Of a DNA stretch of 64,000 nt, positions 45,254 to 53,057 are shown in pieces. The position numbers were made by a program, and so were the translations under genes. Each line of letters opens with the position of its first letter. Within the stretch, counting starts at the first letter, position 1. The stretch lies in NCBI GenBank assembly GCA_023443095.1, contig JAEZVV010000071.1:1-64000 (forward strand). The letters run 5' to 3'. The notes under the pieces are model-generated. The model worked only from the letters and a program-made list of their open reading frames with translations, was not told the origin of the DNA and did no database searches. Origin of the DNA: Pseudomonadota bacterium (GTDB lineage Bacteria; Pseudomonadota; Gammaproteobacteria; Burkholderiales; Burkholderiaceae_F).

Positions 45254-46150
45254 ATGAACGGCGTACTCCTCATGCTGCCCGACTTCGCGCTGATCGCCCT
45301 CGGCGCCCTGCTCGCGCGGCGGCTTCGCTTTCCCGACGGCTTCTGGAGCGGGGTCGAGAAGCTGGTTTATTTCGTCCTGTTTCCGCCGCTGCTTTTCCAT
45401 GCGATCGGGACGGCGAAATTTTCGCTGATCTCAACCCAGTGGTTCCTGATCACCGGCCTGGCCGCCATGGGCGGGGCCGTTGCACTCGGGTTTCTCGGCC
45501 ACCCGCTGCTGCGGGTGCCGGGAAACATCTTCGCCTCGAGCGTACAGACCGCGTTCCGCTTCAACTCTTTCGTCGGCTTCGCCCTGGCATCGAGCCTTTA
45601 CGGCACCGAAGGCCTGGCGCTGATGGCCTTGCTCACCGCTCTGTGGGTGCCGATCGCCAACCTGGTGGCTGTGAGCAGCCTGGCGGGGCAAGGCGGGCAG
45701 AACGTCTGGCGCGAACTGGCGCGCAATCCGCTGATCCTTTCCACGGCGGCGGGGCTTGCGTTCAACCTGAGCGGTCTGACCCTGCCCGAACCAGCGACGG
45801 TGCTGCTGCAGCGGTTGGGCAGCGCCAGTCTTGCGCTCGGCCTGCTGGCCATCGGTGCCGGCCTGCGTTTTGCCGACGCCAACAGCTTCCGCCCGGTGAT
45901 TGCATGGTTTGCCACGGTGCGGCTGGCACTGGTGCCGGCTCTGGCGTTCGGGCTCGCACTGCTGGCTCATCTCTCGACGCTGGAACTGCAGGTGCTGGTG
46001 CTCTTTGCCGCGCTGCCCACGGCGTCGACCTGCTACATCCTCGCCGTTCGCATGGGCGGGCACGGGCCGGTGGTGGCGGCGATCATCACGGTGCAGACTC
46101 TACTCGCGATGTTCACCCTGCCCGCGTGGGTGGCGGCCAGCAGCGCTTAA
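45254..46150 (+). CDS. AEC family auxin-efflux-carrier-like transporter
   Basis: The 298-residue protein has about ten hydrophobic segments in a 5+5 arrangement with the break near SSLAGQGGQNVWRELARNP, and family motifs LPDFALIALGALLARRL, FRFNSFVGFALASS and ALPTASTCYILAVRMGG. AEC carriers move small organic acids such as malate or malonate; substrate is unknown. It overlaps the convergent queG stop by 4 bp. Confidence 0.85.
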   Translation: MNGVLLMLPDFALIALGALLARRLRFPDGFWSGVEKLVYFVLFPPLLFHAIGTAKFSLISTQWFLITGLAAMGGAVALGFLGHPLLRVPGNIFASSVQTAFRFNSFVGFALASSLYGTEGLALMALLTALWVPIANLVAVSSLAGQGGQNVWRELARNPLILSTAAGLAFNLSGLTLPEPATVLLQRLGSASLALGLLAIGAGLRFADANSFRPVIAWFATVRLALVPALAFGLALLAHLSTLELQVLVLFAALPTASTCYILAVRMGGHGPVVAAIITVQTLLAMFTLPAWVAASSA

Positions 46151-47253
46151 GTCGACTCGCCGTGGCGCGCCAGTGCCCAGGCCACGTGGCTGCGCACCAG
46201 GTCTGAAACGTCGTCGGCTCGTGCACGCAAGGCTGCGAGCACGGCCTCGCTGCGCGGCGCATTGCCCAGTCCGATTGCGATATTGCGCAACCAGGCCTCG
46301 TGGCCGATGCGGCGGATCGCGCTGCCGGCGTGGCGCTGCTCGAACTCGGATTCGGTCCAGGCAAACAGCTCGACCAGGGTCGCGGCATCGAGCCCGTGGC
46401 GCACGTCGAAGTCGGGGGTGCTGGCGCGGCGCGCATATTTGTTCCATGGGCAGGCGAGCTGGCAGTCGTCGCAGCCGTAGACGCGGTTGCCGATCGCGGC
46501 CCGGAACTCTTCCGGAATCGCGCCGCGGTGTTCGATCGTTAGGTAGGAGATGCAGCGCCGCGCGTCGACCTGATAGGGCGCGGTGATCGCCTGCGTCGGA
46601 CAGCTCTCGAGGCAGCGCGAACACGAACCGCAGTGCGCATCGCCCGGGGCGTCGGCGGGCAGCGGCAGGTCGGTCAGGATCTCGCCCAGGAAGAACATCG
46701 AACCGGCCTCGCGCGACAGCAGCAGCGTGTGTTTGCCGCGCCAGCCTAGCCCCGAGGCCTGAGCCAGTTCCACCTCCATCACCGGCGCCGAGTCGGTGGC
46801 CACGCGGTAGCCGTAGGGGCCGGCAACTTGTTCGATGCGGGTGGCGAGCTGCTGCAGGCGGGCACGCAAGACCTTGTGGTAGTCGCGGCCACGGGCGTAG
46901 ATCGAGACCGCCGCCGCTTCGCCGTCAGCCAAGCGTTGCGCTTCGTGCTCGATCCAGTCCGGCCCTGCCGAGCGCGGCAGATAGTCCATGCGTGCGGTGA
47001 TCACCCGTAGCGCGCCTGGCAGTATCAGGCCCGGATCGGCGCGTAGTTCGGCGTGGCGGGCCATGTAGTCCATCTCGCCGTGGCGGCCGGCGGCGAGCCA
47101 GGTGCGCAGCCGCGCCGAGGCCTGGTCGAGCTCGATGCCCGCGATCGCCACCGCGCCGAAACCGAGTTCACGCCCCCAATGCTTGAGCGATGTCGCGAGC
47201 GAAGCGAGGTCGATCGACCGACTGCCGGTATCCTGAGGGGCCTTGACGTTCAT
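46147..47253 (-). CDS. queG: Epoxyqueuosine reductase QueG
   Basis: QueG reduces epoxyqueuosine to queuosine in tRNA using cobalamin and two 4Fe-4S clusters. The 368-residue protein has clusters CGSCSRCLESCPTQAI and CDDCQLACPWNKYARR, the N-terminal cobalamin-binding DUF1730-type region and a C-terminal HEAT-like helical tail (HEAWLRNIAIGLGNA). Need for B12 links it functionally to the BtuF/BtuCD-like importer in this window. It is divergent from tsaE with only 13 bp between start codons. Confidence 0.95.
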   Translation of the reverse strand: MNVKAPQDTGSRSIDLASLATSLKHWGRELGFGAVAIAGIELDQASARLRTWLAAGRHGEMDYMARHAELRADPGLILPGALRVITARMDYLPRSAGPDWIEHEAQRLADGEAAAVSIYARGRDYHKVLRARLQQLATRIEQVAGPYGYRVATDSAPVMEVELAQASGLGWRGKHTLLLSREAGSMFFLGEILTDLPLPADAPGDAHCGSCSRCLESCPTQAITAPYQVDARRCISYLTIEHRGAIPEEFRAAIGNRVYGCDDCQLACPWNKYARRASTPDFDVRHGLDAATLVELFAWTESEFEQRHAGSAIRRIGHEAWLRNIAIGLGNAPRSEAVLAALRARADDVSDLVRSHVAWALARHGEST

Positions 47254-47266
47254 GAGCCGATTCTAG

Positions 47267-47779
47267 GTGTCCCGCACGACCGAACTTGTCCTGCCTGACG
47301 AAACAGCTACCGCCCGCCTGGGACGGGCGCTCGCCGCCGGGCTTGCCGCCCAGCTCTCCACGATCGAGCAAGCGGGCTTCAACTTTCGCCTCGAAGGCGA
47401 CCTGGGTGCGGGCAAAACTGCGCTGATCCGCGCTCTGCTGCGGGGCTTGAACGTGAGCGGCCCCATCAAAAGCCCTAGCTTCGCCCTAGTTGAAGCTTAT
47501 AAAGTTTCGAGCTTAGACTTCTATCACTTTGATTTTTATCGGTTCGCTGATCCAGCCGAATTTGCGTCCGCGGGTTTCCGCGAAAACTTCGGGCCCGGCA
47601 ACATCACGGCCGTCGAATGGCCCAACCGCGCCGGACCGCGCCTGCCCGCGGCTGATCTCGAAATCGAACTGGACGTGGCCGGCGACGGCCGCGTCGCCCG
47701 ACTCTTTGCGCGAACTCCCACTGGCCAAGCATGCCTGAGCGAAGCACTGAAATCCTGGGAATCTCCCGCCGCCGCCTGA
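47267..47779 (+). CDS. tsaE: tRNA threonylcarbamoyladenosine ATPase TsaE
   Basis: TsaE is the ATPase of the t6A37 tRNA-modification complex with TsaB and TsaD. The 170-residue protein has Walker A GDLGAGKTALIR, SPSFALVEAY, the switch region FYHFDFYRF and AVEWPNRAG. The GTG start lacks an obvious ribosome site. The gene overlaps amiC by 49 bp, the usual tsaE-amiC order. A patch at 47500-47560 is clearly AT-richer than its surroundings. Confidence 0.92.
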   Translation: MSRTTELVLPDETATARLGRALAAGLAAQLSTIEQAGFNFRLEGDLGAGKTALIRALLRGLNVSGPIKSPSFALVEAYKVSSLDFYHFDFYRFADPAEFASAGFRENFGPGNITAVEWPNRAGPRLPAADLEIELDVAGDGRVARLFARTPTGQACLSEALKSWESPAAA

Positions 47780-49035
47780 TCCACGCTGGCGCGGGTTCGC
47801 TCGTCCTCTCGCTCTCCCCCTTCCACATCGCCCGCGGCGCCCAGCTGCTGGATCTGCGCATGTGGCCGGCCCGCGACTACACGCGGCTGACGCTCGAACA
47901 CGACGAACCGCTCAAGGTCAGCCACTTCGTGATCCGCGAAGGACAGCTGCGGCTGGTGGTCGACATCGAGGGGCTGGAGCTCAACGCCCGCCTGCAGGAG
48001 CTGGTGGGGCGCGTCTCCCCCAACGATCCGTACGTGCTGAGCCTGCGCGCAGGGCAGTACCAACCGCGCGTGGTGCGGCTGGTGATGGAACTCAAGGAGG
48101 ACATCCAGCCGCAGGTCTTTTCGCTGGCGCCGGTAGGGCCTTATGGCCATCGGCTGGTGTTCGACCTTTATCCGACCCGCCCGGCCGACCCGCTGATGGC
48201 GCTGCTGCAAAAGCCCGAGACGGAGACCGAGGACGACGACCCGATCGGCCGCGCCATCGCCGAGGCGGAACGCAATGCCCGGCGCGACCGGCCCGCCCCC
48301 AGCGAACCGAAGGGACCGCGCATGGCGCGGCTGGTGACGATTGCGATCGACCCCGGCCATGGCGGCGAAGACCCGGGCGCCGTCGGGCGCGCCGGCACCT
48401 TCGAGAAAAACGTCACGCTGTCGATCGCCAAACGCCTGCACGCAATGATCGACGCTCAGCCCTCGATGCGGGCAGCGCTCACCCGCGACGGCGATTACTT
48501 CGTGCCCTTGAACCGACGGGTCGCCAAGGCCCGCGCGGTGAAAGCCGACCTGCTGGTGTCGATCCACGCCGATGCGTGGATCAAGCCCGACGCGCGCGGC
48601 TCCTCGGTTTTTGCCCTGTCCGAACGCGGCGCCACCAGCAGCGCCGCCGCCTGGATGGCGAAGCGGGAAAACGACGCCGACCTGATCGGCGGAGTCAACC
48701 TCGGCATCCACGACAAGCAACTCGCGCGCGTCCTGCTCGATCTCTCGACCACGGCGCAGATCAACGACAGCCTCAAGTTCGGCGCTTCGGTGCTGCGCGA
48801 GCTCGAACGCATCAACAAGCTGCACAAGCCGCGGGTCGAGCAGGCCGGGTTTGCGGTCCTGAAAGCCCCGGACATTCCCTCGATCCTGGTCGAGACCGCC
48901 TTCATCAGCAACCCGGAAGAAGAAGCCCGGCTGCGCGACAACGACTATCAGGACGAGATGGCCCGCGCGATCATGAAGGGCATCCAGCGCTACTTCGCGA
49001 AGAATCCGCCCCTGGCGCGCGGCCGCGTCGCCTAA
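47731..49035 (+). CDS. amiC: N-acetylmuramoyl-L-alanine amidase AmiC-type
   Basis: The 434-residue periplasmic amidase cleaves septal peptidoglycan. The N-terminus has a twin-arginine-like signal (SRRRLIHAGAGSLVLSLSP; three Arg). An AMIN domain (about 40-160; YTRLTLEHDEPLKVSHF) precedes the Amidase_3 catalytic domain (ITIAIDPGHGGEDPGAVG-like start, SIHADAWIKPDARGSSVF, PSILVETAFISNPEEE) with the zinc His/Glu ligands. The start lies 49 bp inside tsaE. Confidence 0.92.
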   Translation: MPERSTEILGISRRRLIHAGAGSLVLSLSPFHIARGAQLLDLRMWPARDYTRLTLEHDEPLKVSHFVIREGQLRLVVDIEGLELNARLQELVGRVSPNDPYVLSLRAGQYQPRVVRLVMELKEDIQPQVFSLAPVGPYGHRLVFDLYPTRPADPLMALLQKPETETEDDDPIGRAIAEAERNARRDRPAPSEPKGPRMARLVTIAIDPGHGGEDPGAVGRAGTFEKNVTLSIAKRLHAMIDAQPSMRAALTRDGDYFVPLNRRVAKARAVKADLLVSIHADAWIKPDARGSSVFALSERGATSSAAAWMAKRENDADLIGGVNLGIHDKQLARVLLDLSTTAQINDSLKFGASVLRELERINKLHKPRVEQAGFAVLKAPDIPSILVETAFISNPEEEARLRDNDYQDEMARAIMKGIQRYFAKNPPLARGRVA

Positions 49036-49104
49036 GGTTGCCGGCCCGCTTACAATGGCGGGAGTCAACCCACTCACCAATCATTCACGCGCGGAGAGGC
49101 AAAC

Positions 49105-50169
49105 ATGGCGCTGGTATCGATGCGTCAACTCCTGGATCACGCGGCCGACAACGGCTACGGCGTCCCGGCGTTCAACGTCAACAATCTGGAGCAGGTCCAG
49201 GCGATCATGGAAGCCGCGTCCGAAACCGGCGCGCCCGTGATCATGCAAGCCTCGGCCGGCGCCCGTAAGTATGCCGGCGAGACCTTCCTCAAGCACCTGA
49301 TCCAGGCCGCTGTCGAGTCGTATCCGCAGATTCCGGTGTGTATGCACCAGGACCACGGCCAGAGCCCGGCCGTGTGCGAAGGCGCGATGAACCTGGGCTT
49401 CTCGTCGGTCATGATGGACGGCTCGCTCAAGGAAGACGGCAAGACCATCGCCGACTACGACTACAACGTCGCGGTCACCCAGAAGGTGGTGGCGATGGCC
49501 CACGCCAAGGGCGTGAGCGTCGAAGGTGAGCTGGGCTGCCTCGGTTCGCTCGAGACCATGCAGGGCGACAAGGAAGACGGCCACGGCACCGAAGCGGTGA
49601 TGACCCGCGACCAACTGCTGACCGACCCCGCGCAGGCGGCCGACTTCGTCGCCCGCACCCAGCTCGACGCGCTGGCGATCGCCATCGGCACCAGCCACGG
49701 CGCGTACAAGTTCACGCGCAAGCCCACCGGCGACATCCTGGCGATCGAGCGCATCAAGGAGATCCACGGCCGCATTCCCAACACCCACCTGGTGATGCAC
49801 GGTTCCTCCAGCGTCCCGCAAGACCTGCTCGCGATCATCCGCGAACACGGCGGCGCCATGAAGGAAACCTATGGCGTTCCGGTCGAGGAAATCCAGGAGG
49901 CGATCAAATACGGCGTGCGCAAGGTCAACATCGACACCGACATCCGCCTGGCGATGACGGCAGCGATCCGGAAGTTCCTGTTCGAAAACCCCAGCCATTT
50001 CGATCCGCGCGACTACCTCAAGCCCGCGCGCGCCGCCGCCAAGGCGATCTGCAAGCAGCGCTACCTGGAGTTCGGCTGCGAAGGCCAGGGCGCCAAGATC
50101 AAGGCGGTAAGCCTGGTCGACATGGCGGCCCGCTACCAGGCCGGCGAACTGGCGCAGCGCGTCAACTGA
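49105..50169 (+). CDS. fba: Fructose-bisphosphate aldolase class II
   Basis: The 354-residue zinc aldolase (calvin-type length) has GYGVPAFNVNNLEQVQAIMEAA, the zinc segment VCMHQDHGQS, VSVEGELGCLGS, AIAIGTSHGAYKF, LVMHGSSSVP and VRKVNIDTDIRLAMT. It cleaves fructose 1,6-bisphosphate in glycolysis or makes it in gluconeogenesis or the Calvin cycle. GGAGAGG precedes the ATG. A hairpin follows. Confidence 0.95.
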   Translation: MALVSMRQLLDHAADNGYGVPAFNVNNLEQVQAIMEAASETGAPVIMQASAGARKYAGETFLKHLIQAAVESYPQIPVCMHQDHGQSPAVCEGAMNLGFSSVMMDGSLKEDGKTIADYDYNVAVTQKVVAMAHAKGVSVEGELGCLGSLETMQGDKEDGHGTEAVMTRDQLLTDPAQAADFVARTQLDALAIAIGTSHGAYKFTRKPTGDILAIERIKEIHGRIPNTHLVMHGSSSVPQDLLAIIREHGGAMKETYGVPVEEIQEAIKYGVRKVNIDTDIRLAMTAAIRKFLFENPSHFDPRDYLKPARAAAKAICKQRYLEFGCEGQGAKIKAVSLVDMAARYQAGELAQRVN

Positions 50170-50189
50170 GCCGCGTCGGTTTGATCCAC

Positions 50190-50211
50190 AAGGCGGCCCT
50201 CGGGCCGCCTT
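50190..50211 (+). terminator. Hairpin after fba
   Basis: A 10 bp stem AAGGCGGCCC/GGGCCGCCTT with a 2-base loop follows the stop by 20 bp, with only a weak T-rich tail (CGTCGTTT). Confidence 0.6.
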
Positions 50212-50221
50212 CGTCGTTTGG

Positions 50222-52066
50222 ATGGCCCCAATGAAGCCTGTCGACCTTGCCCCCTTCGCCCTGCTCGACTCGAGTCGCGGCGAGGGTGCGCCAGGGGGCC
50301 GGCTCTACACCGGCTTCGTACGCGAGCACCGCTGCACCGACCCGGCGCAACTCGACGCGGTCTGGGCAGCGGTAAAGGCCGATCAGGCGAAGGGCCAACA
50401 CGCGCTTCTGCTGGCCGACTACGAATGGGGCGCCAAGCTGCTGCAAGCGGGCAATGAGAAACTTGCCGCGAACGATGCCAGCTCGCTGCGAATATTGATG
50501 TTCGCTTCGCTCGAACACCTTGATCGAGGGGGCGTCGAGGCCTGGCTCGCCACCGCCGACGGCAGTGACCAAGCCTCGCCTGCCGGCATCGGCTGCTGGC
50601 AGGCTGGCGTCACCGAAGCCGAGTACCGCGCCGCCGTCGACCGCATCCACGACTGGATCGCGGCAGGCGAGACTTATCAAGTCAACTACACCTACCGCCT
50701 GGATGGCCGCGCTTTTGGCTCACCGATCGGGCTCTACCGGCGACTGCGAACTCGGCAGCCCGTCGCTTTTGGTGCTCTGATCCGCCTGCCGGCGGGGGAC
50801 GAGACCGAATGGGTCCTGTCGTGTTCGCCCGAACTCTTCGTCGAACATCGAGCCGGACAACTCCTCACTCGACCCATGAAGGGCACGGCGCCGCGCTCGG
50901 CTGAGCCGGGACAAGACCGGGCGAATGCCGAATGGCTGGCGACCGACGCCAAGAACCGCGCCGAAAACCTGATGATCGTCGACCTGCTGCGCAACGACCT
51001 CGGCCGCGTAGCAGAAACCGGTTCGGTGCAGGTGCCGCAGCTCTTTGCGATCGAGAGTTATCACACCGTCCACCAGATGACCTCGACCATCACCGCCCGG
51101 CTGCGCCCCGGCCTCGAACTGCCGGCGGTGCTGCGAGCCTTGTTCCCCTGCGGCTCGATCACGGGCGCGCCCAAACACCACACGATGGAGTTGATCGCCC
51201 GCCTCGAAAACACGCCGCGCGGCCTCTATTGCGGCGCGGTCGGCTGGGTCGATCCCGCGGGCAGCGGCTCATGCGGCGATTTCTGCCTGTCGGTAGCGAT
51301 CCGCACCCTCACCTTGGGACCCGAGCGTGGCGGCCGGCGCGCAGCGCAACTGGGAGTGGGCGGCGGCATCGTGATCGACTCGGACGCCGGCGCCGAATGG
51401 AACGAGACCCACACCAAAGCCCGTTTCGCCACCACGTTGGACCCCGGCTTCACCCTGTTCGAAACCATGCTCGCCGAAGGCGGCCGCATCCCCCTGCTCG
51501 AAGCCCATCTGAAACGGCTGGCAACCAGCGCTTTCGAACTCGGCTTCGGCTTCGACGAACCCGCCACCCGCACGGCCATCGCCGCCGCCTTGGCGGCGCT
51601 GCCCGCCGAGCCCCCGCAGCGCGTGCGGCTCGACCTCGCCCACGACGGCACGCTGAAACTCCAGTCCGGCCCGCGCGGACCACAACCTGCAGGCCCGGTC
51701 CGCTTGCTGCTCGCGACCGCACCCTTGCCCGCCGCGGACTCCCTGCTGCTGGGCCACAAGACCTCGCTGCGCCCGAGTTACGACGCCGCCATCCGCGCCG
51801 CGCAAGCCCAGGGGGCGTTTGATTGCCTGTTTTTCAATGATCGCGGCGAACTGACCGAAGGCGGACGCTGCAACGTCTTTGTCAAGCTGGAAGGTCGCTG
51901 GTTCACGCCGCCACTGACGGCGGGGCTCCTGCCGGGGGTGATGCGGGCCAAGCTGCTGGCCGATCTCGATGCACGCGAACGCACCCTGACAATGGCAGAC
52001 CTTGGACATACACAGGACCTGCTCGTATGCAACGCGCTGCGCGGAGCTCTGCCGGCGCGGCTCTGA
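50222..52066 (+). CDS. pabB: Fused aminodeoxychorismate synthase component I and lyase (PabB-PabC)
   Basis: The 614-residue protein joins a chorismate-utilising PabB domain (about 1-400) to a class IV aminotransferase-like PabC domain (about 405-610). PabB shows YQVNYTYRL, FVEHRAGQLLTRPMKGTAPR (the PIKGT-type active-site motif, with I replaced by M), NLMIVDLLRNDLGRVA, and FPCGSITGAPKH. PabC shows FTLFETMLAEGG and LTEGGRCNVFVKLEG. It would convert chorismate to p-aminobenzoate for folate with a separate PabA. The start could also be ATG 50231. Confidence 0.9.
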   Translation: MAPMKPVDLAPFALLDSSRGEGAPGGRLYTGFVREHRCTDPAQLDAVWAAVKADQAKGQHALLLADYEWGAKLLQAGNEKLAANDASSLRILMFASLEHLDRGGVEAWLATADGSDQASPAGIGCWQAGVTEAEYRAAVDRIHDWIAAGETYQVNYTYRLDGRAFGSPIGLYRRLRTRQPVAFGALIRLPAGDETEWVLSCSPELFVEHRAGQLLTRPMKGTAPRSAEPGQDRANAEWLATDAKNRAENLMIVDLLRNDLGRVAETGSVQVPQLFAIESYHTVHQMTSTITARLRPGLELPAVLRALFPCGSITGAPKHHTMELIARLENTPRGLYCGAVGWVDPAGSGSCGDFCLSVAIRTLTLGPERGGRRAAQLGVGGGIVIDSDAGAEWNETHTKARFATTLDPGFTLFETMLAEGGRIPLLEAHLKRLATSAFELGFGFDEPATRTAIAAALAALPAEPPQRVRLDLAHDGTLKLQSGPRGPQPAGPVRLLLATAPLPAADSLLLGHKTSLRPSYDAAIRAAQAQGAFDCLFFNDRGELTEGGRCNVFVKLEGRWFTPPLTAGLLPGVMRAKLLADLDARERTLTMADLGHTQDLLVCNALRGALPARL

Positions 52067-52154
52067 GCCCCTCCTCTTCCGGCCGCTGTCGATCCGCCTT
52101 ACAGGCTTGCCGGACTGATTTTTCAAGTCATTGATTTAAAAGGACCTCTATCCC

Positions 52155-52170
52155 TGGCATCGTTCGTGCA
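52155..52170 (+). promoter_or_regulatory. Sigma-54-type promoter of the PEP-CTERM gene
   Basis: TGGCATCGTTCGTGCA has the -24 GG and -12 GC at the required 10 bp separation and fits TGGCAC-N5-TTGCW at all but two or three positions. Transcription would start near 52181, ~40 bp before the ATG. PEP-CTERM genes are known to be controlled by the PrsK/PrsR system with sigma-54, which supports it. Confidence 0.7.
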
Positions 52171-52221
52171 TAGGAATAAGCGCGGTACTCGATGTGTCCA
52201 CCAACTGGAGGGGAGGTCCAA

Positions 52222-52977
52222 ATGAACCTCAAGAAGACTCTGATCGCAATGGCGCTGGTTGCGGCTTCCGCTCCGGCATTGTCGGCCACCATCACCATCA
52301 GCAACCTGCGCAGCGACTGGCTCAACCCGGTACCGGCGGGCAATGTCACGATCACCAACCAGGCCGGCAGTCTGGTCGACACGGCGCTGTGGCCGCCCAC
52401 CCCTGCGAACCCCCAAAGCGGTTACACCTTCGACCCGACCAACGGCAATATCGTTCTTCTGAACGTGCCGCCGGCGACGCCGACCTTCCAAGTGGGGGTC
52501 TTCCAACACATCAACCAGCCCATTCCGGCGGGCACATCGATCACGAGCATCCAGCTGCGCATCACGGGTGACATCGACATCGACGGCACGAAGTTCCTCA
52601 ACCAGACTTATTTGTTCAATCTGGCGCACTTCGAAACCCCGAACGAAGACAACCCCTGCGCGGACGGCGGAGCCAACGGCGTGGGCGTGAACATCAACGG
52701 CTGTGCCGACCGAGTCACCATCACCCCGGTCGGTGGGCAGCAATCGACCTTCAAGGTCGGCGGCATCGACTACACGCTTTATCTCGACGGCTTCCAGCAG
52801 ATCGGTGCTCCCAACCCGAATCCGGTCTACTGGACTCAGGAGCAAACGACCAACACGGCCAACCTGATCGGCCACGTCGCCGCGGTGGTGAACATCCCCG
52901 AGCCTGCCGGCCTCGCTCTGACCGGTTTGGCGCTCGTCGGCCTGGGCCTGATCCGTCGTCGCAAGACTTCGGTTTAA
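52222..52977 (+). CDS. THxN-family PEP-CTERM exported protein
   Basis: The 251-residue protein has a signal peptide (MALVAASAPALSA) and a C-terminal PEP-CTERM sorting signal: IPEPAGLAL, a hydrophobic stretch and the basic IRRRKTSV end. This is cleaved by an exosortase, which must be encoded elsewhere. VGVFQHINQPIPAGTSI matches the THxN motif of a PEP-CTERM subfamily. Two Cys (NPCADGG; NGCADR) may form a disulfide. I chose ATG 52222, preceded by GGAGGGGAGG. Function is unknown; such proteins are often linked to exopolysaccharide or floc formation. Confidence 0.88.
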   Translation: MNLKKTLIAMALVAASAPALSATITISNLRSDWLNPVPAGNVTITNQAGSLVDTALWPPTPANPQSGYTFDPTNGNIVLLNVPPATPTFQVGVFQHINQPIPAGTSITSIQLRITGDIDIDGTKFLNQTYLFNLAHFETPNEDNPCADGGANGVGVNINGCADRVTITPVGGQQSTFKVGGIDYTLYLDGFQQIGAPNPNPVYWTQEQTTNTANLIGHVAAVVNIPEPAGLALTGLALVGLGLIRRRKTSV

Positions 52978-52998
52978 GCCCTCGCTCTTAAGCGCCAA

Positions 52999-53025
52999 AG
53001 GGGCGGCCTATGCCGCCCCTCTTCA
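52999..53025 (+). terminator. Hairpin after the PEP-CTERM gene
   Basis: A 9 bp stem AGGGGCGGC/GCCGCCCCT with a 4-base loop is followed by a weak T-rich tail (CTTCAT). It lies between convergent genes. Confidence 0.6.
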
Positions 53026-53057
53026 TATCGACTGGACGGACGTTCTGCCGCCCGCCA

